NCBI RefSeq assembly: GCF_000875755.1 | Contig: NZ_CP007520.1 | Location: forward strand, 496,001 to 560,000 | Length of the DNA stretch: 64,000 nt | Source: Mycoplasma yeatsii GM274B | GTDB taxonomy: Bacteria > Bacillota_I > Bacilli_A > Mycoplasmatales > Mycoplasmataceae | Direction of reading: 5' to 3' | Shown here: piece after piece, positions 8,683 through 17,459 of the stretch | Layout: each line of letters begins with the position of its first letter | Position numbering within the stretch: the stretch's first letter is position 1 | Program-made: the position numbers and the translations under genes | The notes under the pieces: model-generated | Told to the model about the DNA's origin: nothing | Databases searched by the model: none | Seen by the model: only the letters and a program-made list of their open reading frames with translations

Positions 8683-9402
8683 CTAAATTTCTGTTTCATT
8701 AGTATGAGCTATCATTAACTCTTTAATTGAAATGTGTTGAGGTAATTGATAAACATATAAAATAGTTCTAGCAATATCAATTGCAGCTAATCCTCCATCA
8801 ATTTCATTAATAAATTGTATATGTTCATCTAATATTTCTTTTTTAGTTGAATTCAATAAATTAGTTGCAACTGTTCCTGGTTCAATTAAACTAAATCTAA
8901 TATTTGTATGAGCTAATTCACGTCTTGTTTGTTCTGTAATTGCATTAACTGCAAATTTACTTCCATTATAAACCGCATGATCAGTATATGTATATCTAGC
9001 TGCAACACTTGAAATGTTAATTATAGTTCCATGATTTTGTTTGATCATACTAGGTAGTACTGCATCCATTCCATTAATTACACCTTTAACATTAATATCA
9101 ATCATGTCATATTTTTGTTGAATGTTTTGATCAATATATTTATCTAAAATCATAATTCCTGCATTATTAATTAATAGATCAACTGGACCAAATTTTTCTT
9201 CAGCTAATTTAATTGCATTTTTAACTTCATCTAAATTTCTAACATCAACTCGTGCTGTCATACAATTATCTAAGTTTAAATTATCTAATAGTTCTTTTCT
9301 TCTAGCCATAATTAGTAATGGATAACCTAAACTAGAAAATAACTTAGCACACTCTAATCCAATACCACTACTTGCTCCTGTAATTACTACTAATTTTTTC
9401 AT
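8683..9402 (-). CDS. Short-chain dehydrogenase/reductase (SDR)
   Basis: A 239-residue classical SDR oxidoreductase using NAD(P)H. The cofactor motif GASSGIG is at residues 9-15, the structural NNAG motif near 82, and the catalytic Ser-Tyr-Lys set is present as SSVAARY...VYNGSKFAVN (about 132-156). The nearby MARRK could favour NADP(H), since basic residues there bind the 2'-phosphate. The substrate cannot be told from sequence; YdfG-like serine/3-hydroxy acid dehydrogenases share this length and layout. Monocistronic: its own terminator follows, and the terminator at 9428 lies upstream. Confidence 0.88.
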   Translation of the reverse strand: MKKLVVITGASSGIGLECAKLFSSLGYPLLIMARRKELLDNLNLDNCMTARVDVRNLDEVKNAIKLAEEKFGPVDLLINNAGIMILDKYIDQNIQQKYDMIDINVKGVINGMDAVLPSMIKQNHGTIINISSVAARYTYTDHAVYNGSKFAVNAITEQTRRELAHTNIRFSLIEPGTVATNLLNSTKKEILDEHIQFINEIDGGLAAIDIARTILYVYQLPQHISIKELMIAHTNETEI

Positions 9403-9427
9403 ACTATCACCAAAAATATTATATTAT

Positions 9428-9456
9428 AAAAAAATAAGCTTACTGATAAGCTTATT
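9428..9456 (-). terminator. Intrinsic terminator after small lipoprotein gene
   Basis: AATAAGCTTA/TAAGCTTATT stem with a 4-nt loop and seven T on the minus strand. Confidence 0.85.
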
Positions 9457-9475
9457 CTATAGTATTATTATTAAT

Positions 9476-9910
9476 TTAATTTAAAGAATTTAAGATATCA
9501 TTAACACTTGATTCTCATTGTTTATCAATTTGATTTGTTAATGACATAGCTTGATGAATTCAAATTATTTTTTGTTTAAAATTAGAGTTTTTTCAGTCAT
9601 TAATATTTGTAATTTCTAATAACTTAACAACAAGATGTTCATTATCTAAAAGTTCTGTTTCTAATTTTTGTCTGAAAAATGAAACATTTTCAAGTGAGTA
9701 TTGTAATTTGTTTTCACTAGATGATAAATTTCTAGTTTTACGTAATAGTTCTATTTCTTTTTTAATTAGTTGTTGTTGAAATAGATGAATCTCTTCTTTC
9801 ATACTAGTTGTTGTTGAATTTGTCGGACAAGCACAAGAAACTACAGTAAATGAAACTTTCATCATTGAACTAAGTGAGAAAAATAAAATTAACTTTCTTC
9901 AAAACCTCAT
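9476..9910 (-). CDS. Small predicted lipoprotein with coiled coil
   Basis: 144 residues. The N-terminus is basic then hydrophobic (MRFWRKLILFFSLSS...) and ends in VVSC near residue 27, a plausible lipobox, so the mature protein may be lipid-anchored. The rest is charged and helical with heptad-like Leu/Ile spacing (residues about 40-100), suggesting a coiled coil. Three TGA codons are read as Trp. The start is supported by SD AAAGGAT 6 nt upstream. No family recognised. It faces trpS divergently. Confidence 0.7.
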
Positions 9911-10046
9911 AATTTATCCTTTCTACAAAATAAAGATTTTGCAAAAGTCATCTGTCATATATCTACACTAATATTATAGTAAACAATTAAATATGTATAA
10001 TTAAAATTGAAAAACTAAAGTAGAATAATTAAACAATAAAATACTT

Positions 10047-10073
10047 TTGATATTAAAATATAAAAAGTATAAT
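10047..10073 (+). promoter_or_regulatory. Probable trpS promoter
   Basis: TTGATA (10047-10052) and TATAAT (10068-10073), 15 bp apart, about 27 nt before the trpS start. There is no T-box or other leader in this short region. Confidence 0.5.
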
Positions 10074-10100
10074 TATATTATGAACTTTCAAGGAGAAATT

Positions 10101-11117
10101 ATGGATAATAAACAAATAATGGTAAGTGGAATTACACCAAGTGGAACTATGACTTTAGGTAATTATTTAGGTGTTGTTAAACGTTTTATTGAATTTCAAA
10201 ATGAACATGACTTATATATTTTCATAGCTAATTTACATGCGATAACTTTACCTCAAGATAAAGAAAAATTAAGAAAAAACACAAAAGAAATTGCTGCTTT
10301 ATATTTTGCTTGTGGACTTGACATTAATAAATCAACTATCTTTTTACAATCAGATGTAACTCAACATTGTCAGTTAGGTTGAATTTTAACAACTCACACA
10401 ACAATGGGTGAATTATCTAGAATGACTCAATTTAAAGATAAATCGGTTAAAGCTGAATCAATTAATGGTAAATCTTATATTCCAACAGGATTATTTGCTT
10501 ATCCAGCATTAATGGCTAGTGATATTTTATTATATGATGCTAAATTTGTTCTAATTGGAATTGATCAAAAACAACATTTAGAGCTTACAAGAGATTTAGC
10601 TATAAGAATGAATAATAAATATGGAAAAATGTTTGAAGTGCCTGAACCATTAATTAGTGAGAAAACTGCAAAAATTATGGATCTACAAGACCCTACTAAA
10701 AAAATGAGTAAATCAAGTACTAATCCAAAATCAATTATTACAATGTTAGATACACCTGATCAAATTAGATCAAAAATTAAAGCTGCTTTAACTGATTCTG
10801 AAGATTTAATTAAATATGATCCAATAAATAAATCTGGTGTTTCAAATTTAATAACTATTTATTGTGAATTAACAAATACAAGTATAAGTGATGCTGAAAA
10901 ACGTTGAGAAAATAAAAATTATAAAGATTTAAAAGATGATGTAACTGAGGTATTAATTAACTTAATCGATCCTATTCAAAAACGTTTTAAAGAATTATAT
11001 AATTCAAAAGAAGTTGAACAATGATTAGAAATCGGAGCAGAAAGAGCTAGAAAAATAGCTAATAAAAAATTAAATAAAGTTCAAAACTTATTAGGTTTAA
11101 ATTATAATAGAAAATAA
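10101..11117 (+). CDS. trpS: Tryptophanyl-tRNA synthetase
   Basis: Class I synthetase that charges tRNA-Trp; in this organism the product must serve UGA as well as UGG. 338 residues, typical. The HIGH-like site is TPSGTMTLGNY (residues about 10-20), the Trp-pocket region includes GIDQKQHLELTRDLA, and the KMSKS loop is exactly KKMSKSS near 196. Several of its own Trp residues are encoded by TGA. SD AAGGAG lies 6 nt before the ATG; an upstream in-frame start has no SD. The gene at 11159 follows after 41 nt in the same direction. Confidence 0.96.
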
Positions 11118-11158
11118 TTTTAGTAACTATTTAGTTACTTTTTTATTAGGAGAAAGAT

Positions 11159-12430
11159 ATGAAAATAGTTAGAGTTATTGGAGCTGGACTAGCAGGTTGT
11201 GAAGCTTGTTATCAATTATTAAAAAGAAATTATTTTGTAGAATTATATGAAGTTAAATATTTAAAGAAAAATCCAATTCAACATAATGATTTATTTGCTA
11301 ATTTAGCTTATTCTGATTCTTTTAGATCTAATTTATTAACTGATTCAGTTGGAACTTTAAAACAAGAAATGAGAATGCTAGATTCATTAATTATTAAAGC
11401 TGCAGAATTTAGTTCAACTGAATCTAATAACTCGTTAGTTTTAAATAGAATTAAATTTCAAGAATATATTACAAACTTTTTACAGTCTCAAAAAAATTTA
11501 AAAATCATTAAACAAGAATACGTTGAAATTGATCTAAATATACCAACTATAATAGCAACTGGACCAATTACAACTACTAGTTTAGAAAATTCAATTAGAA
11601 ATTTAGTTGGTGAAAATAACTTTTATTTATTTGATGCAGTTGAACCTATGGTGTGAAAACAATCAATTAATATGGATTTGGTGTATCAACAAAAAGATGA
11701 TCTTTATTGTTTATTAAATAAAGAGCAATTTGAAAATATTTATAATCAAATAATTAATGCTGAGATTTTTATCTCTCCTTTACCTGGTGAAATAAAAATG
11801 GTTGAAGATTATGGTTTAAAATCTCTTGAATCAATCGCTAGAAATAAAGAGCTATTATTAAAAACAATATTTAAACCAATTAAAAATAGTTACGCTAGTG
11901 TTAGATTAAAAAAAGATAGTGTTAAAGATAATATTTACACTATAGTAGGTTTTCAAACAAGTATTAAATGACCATTTCAAAAAAATATAATTAAAAGCAT
12001 ACCTGCTTTAGAAAATGCAGAAATATTAAGATATGGAGTAATGCATAAAAATGATTATATTAATAGTAAAGAACTTGTTAATGTAGGTTTTCAATTAAAA
12101 AATCATCCTAATATCTTTTTTGCAGGACAAATTACTGGAGTTGATGGATATGTTGAATCCGTAGCAAGTGCTATTATTAGTTCAATAAATCTTGACCGAT
12201 ATTTAAATAATAAAAAATTAATTATCCCAAGTGTTGATTCAACAATTGGAGCATTGTGTAATTATTTACATAAAACTACTGATCAAATTTTTCAACCAAT
12301 TAAAATTAATTGAGCAATTGTTGGAAAAAATACAAAAATACCAACTAGTTTAATTGATAAACAAAAACTATCAAATAAAGCTATAAAATCCATTCAAAAA
12401 TACATTTCTAAAATTAATAAAAATTATTAA
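11159..12430 (+). CDS. TrmFO-family flavoprotein, catalytic cysteines missing
   Basis: 423 residues, homologous end to end to TrmFO, the FAD/folate-dependent enzyme that makes m5U54 in tRNA. The FAD motif IGAGLAG is at residues 7-13, and the C-terminal FAD-binding signature (FFAGQITGVDGYVESVASA) is intact. Two cysteines required in B. subtilis TrmFO (C53 and C226) are absent: the LVCSNSLRSN region reads LAYSDSFRSN with Tyr51, and the GCMPIE region reads GLKSLE. M. capricolum is reported to have two TrmFO homologues, one of which (RlmFO) methylates 23S rRNA U1939, and to lack tRNA m5U54. Gene order suggests this is the other copy. Its activity is doubtful; FAD binding is likely. Confidence 0.85.
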
Positions 12431-12488
12431 TATTTTTCTTTGCTTGGTATAATAAAGTAAACAAAAATAAATTATTTTGGAGGTTGAA

Positions 12489-13211
12489 ATGGTTTATCCG
12501 ATAACTACTGCAGTTGCTATATTTATTTTGATATCACTATATTTTATAGCATATCTAATGGATCGTAGATTTTTGAAAAAAATTAATACAAGTAGTATTA
12601 CATTAATGGGAATGCTTATTGCATTAATTGTTATTCTAACTAACTGTATAGGTAACTCTGGTATATTTTTCAATACTAGATTAATGTTAGGAAATTTCGT
12701 TTTATTCTTATCAGGTATGATGTTTGGACCAGTTGGAGGAGCAATTGTTGGAACATTAAGTTGATTAATAGGACTAGGATTTATTCAAACATTTATTCAC
12801 GCTTCAATTTTAGCAATGTATGTTTTATATGCTATGTTAGGTTCTTTAGTATTCTTATTTAAATCAGAATCAAAACTAACTTATGTAATCTTAGTATATT
12901 CATTCTTAGCTATAGCAAGTTTTCTAATGACATTCGTAGCTTTTCCAATCGCTTCATGAGCGAGTGTTGGTGGAGAAAGAACATTCTGACAATGAATGTT
13001 ACTTCCAAAAAAATTCATAGTGTTTCCTTTAGACGTACTAATAGAACCACTTCTTATAATTCCTTGTTTTGAAGTATGTTTATTATTATTAAAAAATAAC
13101 CCTACTGTTGAAGGAAAAACTTGAGCGACTAGATTTGGAAGTTTAGATCACTTATTTTCAAAGAAAAGATCTAAAAAGATAAGCTCTAATTTACAAAAAA
13201 CTACTGCATAA
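12489..13211 (+). CDS. ECF transporter S-component-like membrane protein
   Basis: 240 residues with about six hydrophobic segments. After the first helix (ITTAVAIFILISLYFIAYLM) comes a segment with the ECF S-component look: short helices and the motif MFGPVGGAIVGTLSWLIG around residues 80-97. That resembles vitamin-type substrate-binding subunits (FolT/ThiT/RibU class), which work with a shared EcfAAT energising module encoded elsewhere. The C-terminal tail is basic and cytoplasmic. Substrate unknown; placement after a folate-dependent enzyme homologue hints at folate but does not prove it. SD GGAGG lies 6 nt before the ATG, and a TATAAT is at 12448-12453. The terminator overlaps the stop codon. 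Confidence 0.72.
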
Positions 13212-13222
13212 GTAGTTTTTTT
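13192..13222 (+). terminator. Intrinsic terminator overlapping stop codon
   Basis: AAAAAACTACT/AGTAGTTTTTT stem with T-run; the TAA at 13209-13211 lies in the loop. Confidence 0.85.
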
Positions 13223-13260
13223 AATACCGAATATAAAGAATTAGATTATTAAGAAGAATA

Positions 13261-13286
13261 AAAAAATCGCTTAAAGCGATTTTTTA
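13261..13286 (-). terminator. Intrinsic terminator of infC-rpmI-rplT
   Basis: AAAAATCGCTT/AAGCGATTTTT stem just past the rplT stop. Confidence 0.85.
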
Positions 13287-13290
13287 ATAA

Positions 13291-13650
13291 CTATTTGTTT
13301 AAAGCTTTTTTAGCAACTTCAACTAATGCTTTGAATTCTTCAGCGTTGTTAATAGCTAATTCAGATAACATTTTTCTGTTAACTTCAATGTTAGCTAATT
13401 TTAATCCGTGCATAAATGTTGAGTATGATAATCCTTCTGGTCTAACAGCTGCATTAATACGAACGATTCATAATGATCTAAAGTTACGTTTTCTTTCTTT
13501 ACGTCCTACGAATGCATAAGCCATAGAACGAATTACTTGTTCATGTGCTTTTTTGTATGAAGATTTTTTAGTTCCGTAGTAACCTTTAGCACGTTTAATT
13601 CAACGTTTTCTTCTTGCTCTAGTTACTTTTCCAAATTTAACTCTTGCCAT
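13291..13650 (-). CDS. rplT: 50S ribosomal protein L20
   Basis: 119 residues, the usual length. It begins [20 protein letters not shown] and is strongly basic in the first 60 residues, which thread into the 23S rRNA. One Trp is TGA. It is last in the infC-rpmI-rplT operon. In Firmicutes and related bacteria L20 binds its own leader to repress the operon; a matching leader is present at 14451-14565. Confidence 0.97.
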
Positions 13651-13670
13651 ATTTCTGTTATCCTCCTATA

Positions 13671-13865
13671 TTATCCTTGTAATAAACCTTTTAAGTTTTT
13701 CATATCTGATTTACTTACTACTGTCATTTTTTCTAAGTGACGTTTTTGTTTAGTAGTTTTACCTGTTGCACGGTGTGATCTATAAGCTTTACCTCTTTTT
13801 AAAGAACCATTTGGTTTTTCAATAACACGTTTAGCTAAAGATTTTTTTGTTTTCATTTTTGCCAT
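13671..13865 (-). CDS. rpmI: 50S ribosomal protein L35
   Basis: 64 residues, very basic, with the family core [13 protein letters not shown] and [16 protein letters not shown]. It lies 20 nt upstream of rplT and 22 nt downstream of infC in one operon. Confidence 0.97.
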   Translation of the reverse strand: MAKMKTKKSLAKRVIEKPNGSLKRGKAYRSHRATGKTTKQKRHLEKMTVVSKSDMKNLKGLLQG

Positions 13866-13887
13866 AATGTTCTACTCCTTGTCTTAA

Positions 13888-14433
13888 CTAATTTTTCTTA
13901 GGCACGATATACATATCTAAAAATCTAGAATTTAATTTAGCTTCTTTTTCAATTTTAGCTACATCACTAACTAAATCAAAGAATCTATCTAAAGTTTGTT
14001 GTCCTAAATCAACATATGCAATTTCTCTACCTTTAAATTTTAATGAAACTTTAACACGGTTTCCTTCTACTAAAAATTCTTTAGCCTTTCTTGCTTTAGT
14101 TTCTAAATCATGTTGACCAATATTAACTGTTAATCTAATTTCTTTGTTTTCTGTTTTAGCTTGGTGTTTTTTAGCTTCTTTTAATTTCTTTTGTTGTTCA
14201 TATTTGAACTTACCATAATTTACTATTCTAGCAATAGCAACTCCATCAGGTTGAACACCAACTTGGTATAAATCTAAGTTTTTTGAACTAGCTAAAGATA
14301 ATGCTTCTTTTCTAGACATAACACCTAGTTTTTCTTTGTTTTCATCAATCACTAAAATTTGACTAGCTCTAATGAATTCATTTATTGGTTCTTGATTTTT
14401 CATAGGTCTTGAATTTCTTTGTCTGTTATCCAT
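13888..14433 (-). CDS. infC: Translation initiation factor IF-3
   Basis: 181 residues. The N-domain (about 15-85: EFIRASQILVIDENKEKLGV) and C-domain (about 95-175: TVNIGQHDLETKARKAKEFL) are joined by the Lys-rich helical linker KFKYEQQKKLKEAKKHQAKT. IF-3 binds the 30S subunit and checks the start codon. It starts with an ordinary ATG rather than the rare AUU/AUA used in some bacteria. SD AAGGAG lies 7 nt upstream. First gene of the operon behind the L20-type leader. Confidence 0.96.
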   Translation of the reverse strand: MDNRQRNSRPMKNQEPINEFIRASQILVIDENKEKLGVMSRKEALSLASSKNLDLYQVGVQPDGVAIARIVNYGKFKYEQQKKLKEAKKHQAKTENKEIRLTVNIGQHDLETKARKAKEFLVEGNRVKVSLKFKGREIAYVDLGQQTLDRFFDLVSDVAKIEKEAKLNSRFLDMYIVPKKN

Positions 14434-14450
14434 GTAATTCTCCTTAAAAT

Positions 14451-14565
14451 AAAAAATGTGCCATTAAAGAATTAGAAAGCACACTTATTGCATATAACCA
14501 TTATAAAAAAGTTATTACCATTTTGCCTAATTGCTAATGGTGAGCGAGTGCTTCTTCTTTAAACA
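14451..14565 (-). promoter_or_regulatory. L20-type leader with terminator/antiterminator switch
   Basis: The infC 5' leader can form two exclusive structures. In one, AAGCAC (14548-14553) pairs with GTGCTT (14477-14482). In the other, TGTGC/GCACA (14479-14483 with 14457-14461) makes a hairpin followed by six T, a terminator just before the infC SD. An internal ACCATT/AATGGT stem lies between. This fits the L20 leader family known upstream of infC-rpmI-rplT, where L20 favours termination. Confidence 0.75.
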
Positions 14566-14620
14566 AGATAATTGTATATTATTTATTAATAAATATAAAG
14601 TATAAATTACAAAATTTTTC

Positions 14621-14648
14621 AAAAATAAAAGATATGCAATGCATATCT
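14621..14648 (-). terminator. Intrinsic terminator of crr
   Basis: AGATATGC/GCATATCT stem with a short loop and minus-strand T-rich tail. Confidence 0.8.
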
Positions 14649-14653
14649 AATAA

Positions 14654-15121
14654 TTATTTTAAAATAGCTACAACTTCACCTTGTTTTACTTTACCAAATT
14701 TAACAATTTCAATTGATTTTTCCATTGGATTTGTAAAAACAATTGGAGTTGTAATTGAAGGAACTTTTTTAGCAATTTTTTTAAGATCAACTGTTACTAA
14801 TTTTTCATTAGCTTTAATCATTTGATCTTGTTCAACAACTGAATCAAATCCTACTCCCTTTAAAGTAACAGTATCTAATCCGATATGAATTAGAAGTTCA
14901 ACTCCTTGTTTAGTTTGAATTCCATAAGCGTGTTTTGTAGGAAAAACAGTCATTAATTTTCCTGCAATTGGAGCAAAAAAATCATTTGAACTTGGAATGA
15001 TAGCAAAACCATCACCCATCATTTTTTCTCTAAAAACATCATCTTCAACTTTATCTAAGCTAACAATTTCACCATCACAAGGTGCTAATATTTCAATATT
15101 CTTCTTTTTAAATGGTCACAT
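14654..15121 (-). CDS. crr: PTS glucose-type EIIA component
   Basis: 155 residues, cytosolic EIIA of the sugar phosphotransferase system, carrying phosphate from HPr to an EIIB. The active-site His lies in VELLIHIGLDTV (about residue 91), and the second conserved His in KHAYGI (about 76). The N-terminal APCDGEIVSLDKVEDDVF and the SPVDG-type fold match EIIA-Glc. The ATG at 15121 is followed at once by a TGA-encoded Trp. SD GAGGGAT lies 4 nt upstream. It sits directly downstream of ptsI in the same direction, so phosphorelay genes are grouped. Confidence 0.94.
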
Positions 15122-15194
15122 ATTAATCCCTCTTTTATCTACTATTTTAATTTTAACATTTAATTATTTTGTTTAAGTTTGATGTAATTCTAAA

Positions 15195-16919
15195 TTATTT
15201 TAAATTATTTAAAAATTCATTAACTAATTCTAGAACTTGTTTTTCATTTTCACACTCTAAAGCTTTGTTTGATAATTCAACAGCTGAATTCATATCAATT
15301 TTACTCATTAATGATCTAGCTCTTAAAACTGAAGTAGCACTCATTGAAAATGCATCTAATCCTAATCCTAATAATATTGGTAACGCTTGAACATCTCCGG
15401 CCATCTCACCACACATACCAACTCATTTATTATTTTTATGACCACCATCAATTGTCATTTTAATTAATTTTAAAATAGAAGGGTTTGTTGGTTGATATAA
15501 ATAAGACACGTTTTGATTCATTCTATCACTTGCCATTGTATATTGAATTAAATCATTAGTTCCGATTGAAAAGAAATCTGCATATTTACTAAATTGATCA
15601 GCATTAACTGCAGCTGCTGGAATTTCAACCATCATTCCGATTTGAACATCTTTATCATATTTAATATTTTCTTCATCTAATTCTTTTTTACAATCTTCAA
15701 CAAATTGTTTAGCTGATCTAAACTCATCAATTGTTGCAATCATAGGAAACATAATTCCAAGTTTACCAAATGCTGAAGCTCTTAATAAAGCACGAATTTG
15801 ATCTTTAAAAATATCTTTTCTATCTAATGTAAATCTAATTGCTCTATAACCTAAAAATGGATTCATTTCTTCAGGAAAACTAAAGTATGATAATTTTTTA
15901 TCTCCACCAATATCTAAAGTTCTAATGATAACTAGTTTTTGATCCATATCAACTAAAACTTTTTTATAAGCTTCAAATTGTTCTTCTTCAGTTGGGAAAT
16001 GATCGTTATCCATGTATAAAAACTCACTACGGAACAATCCAATTCCTTCAGCTCCTGATGCTAAAACTCCTTCAACATCATTAGGTGAACCAATATTTGC
16101 TTCAATTAATTTTTCAATACCATCTTTTGTAAGAGAAGCTTTATCTTTAAATAATTTTAATTCAGCTTGTAGTTTTTTATATTCAATTGCTTTTTGTTGG
16201 TATTTTTCAATATCAGTTTGATTTAATTCTAATTCAACAACTCCACTTGCTCCATCTAAAGCAATCATTTCTCCATCTTTAGCTTGACTAGTTATTGTTT
16301 TTAATCCTAAAACAGCTGGAATTTCTAAACTTCTAGCCATAATAGCAGCATGACTTGTTCGTCCACCAATGTTTGTTAAAAATCCTTTTACAAAATTCTT
16401 ATCTAATTGAGCAGTTTGACTTGGAGTTAGATCTTCAGCAATAATAATAACTTCTTGATCGATTGTTGAAAGATCGATAATTTTAATATTTAAAATGTGT
16501 TTAATAATTCTTGTTGCAACATCTTTAATATCACTACTACGTTCTTTAAAATAAGCATCATCCATCATGCTAAACATCTCATAATACTTATTAGTAACTT
16601 CTTTTGTTGCATAATCAGCATTAACTTTTTCTGAACTAATTAAAGAAATAATTTCTTCTTTAATCATTGGATCATTTGCAATGTCTTTGTGTGCATCAAA
16701 AATTGCAGCTTTTTCTTCTCCTAGTTTTTCAAATGTAATTTTTCTTAAATTTTCTAGATCATTAACTGATTTTAAAACTGCATCTTCAAATTTTTTAATT
16801 TCAGCATCAACATCTTTAATTTCTAATTTATTAACTATAATTTCTTCTTCATTAATTATAAGAGCTTTAGCTACTGCTATACCTTCACTTGCACCAATCG
16901 CTTTAAGTTGTTTACTCAT
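15195..16919 (-). CDS. ptsI: Phosphoenolpyruvate-protein phosphotransferase (Enzyme I)
   Basis: 574 residues, full length. Enzyme I takes phosphate from PEP and passes it to HPr, the first step of sugar uptake. The phospho-histidine is in [12 protein letters not shown] (about residue 190), the PEP-binding region includes [13 protein letters not shown] and [10 protein letters not shown], and the catalytic Cys is in GMCGEMAGD (about 500). A TGA Trp at 15423 separates the last 76 codons in the standard code. The start MSKQLKAIG is preceded by SD AAGGAG; a start two codons upstream would use TTG and has worse spacing. coaD ends 23 nt upstream. Confidence 0.97.
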
Positions 16920-16942
16920 GATCAATCTCCTTATTCTAATAA

Positions 16943-17365
16943 TTAATTTTTATAAAATTGTATTTCTTTAATTGCACTAGATGATAATTGTCTTTTTTCT
17001 ACATCACTTATAAAATAAACTATTTCTATATTTGGATCTAAACTTTTAAATCCATCATAATAATTTAATTCATAATCAAAATCTTGTTGACTTCTTAATC
17101 CTCTAACAATATATTTAGCATTTAATTTGTTAGCTATATCAGTTGTTAATTGATCTTTATTTGCTATAACTGAAATATTTTTAAAATCTTTAGTTAGATT
17201 AGTTATAATCTCAATTCTTTTTTCAAAACTTAAGAAAGTAGATTTATTAATATTTTTACTAACTACTATGATTAACTTATCAAATAAAGAACTTGCTTTT
17301 TTTACTATATTTAAATGACCATCGTGAAACGGATCAAAACTTCCAGGATAAATAGCAATTTTCAT
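16943..17365 (-). CDS. coaD: Phosphopantetheine adenylyltransferase
   Basis: 140 residues. It transfers AMP from ATP to 4'-phosphopantetheine, the penultimate step to coenzyme A. The nucleotidyltransferase motif is GSFDPFHDGHLNIV (residues 8-21, HxGH at FHDGH), with the conserved YIVRGLRSQQDFDYE near 86-100 and SSSAIKE at the end. SD GAGGTT lies 4 nt before the ATG. It is followed by ptsI in the same direction, a loose pairing. Confidence 0.95.
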   Translation of the reverse strand: MKIAIYPGSFDPFHDGHLNIVKKASSLFDKLIIVVSKNINKSTFLSFEKRIEIITNLTKDFKNISVIANKDQLTTDIANKLNAKYIVRGLRSQQDFDYELNYYDGFKSLDPNIEIVYFISDVEKRQLSSSAIKEIQFYKN

Positions 17366-17432
17366 AACAACCTCTTTTAATTTTCATAATTTAATTATAG
17401 TTAATTAATATAGCTTTTGAAATTAATCTCAT

Positions 17433-17459
17433 AAAAAAACAGTAACATAATTGTTACTG
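17433..17459 (-). terminator. Intrinsic terminator overlapping stop of 1042-aa gene
   Basis: CAGTAACA/TGTTACTG stem with seven T on the minus strand; the TAA stop at 17454 is part of the stem. Confidence 0.88.
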
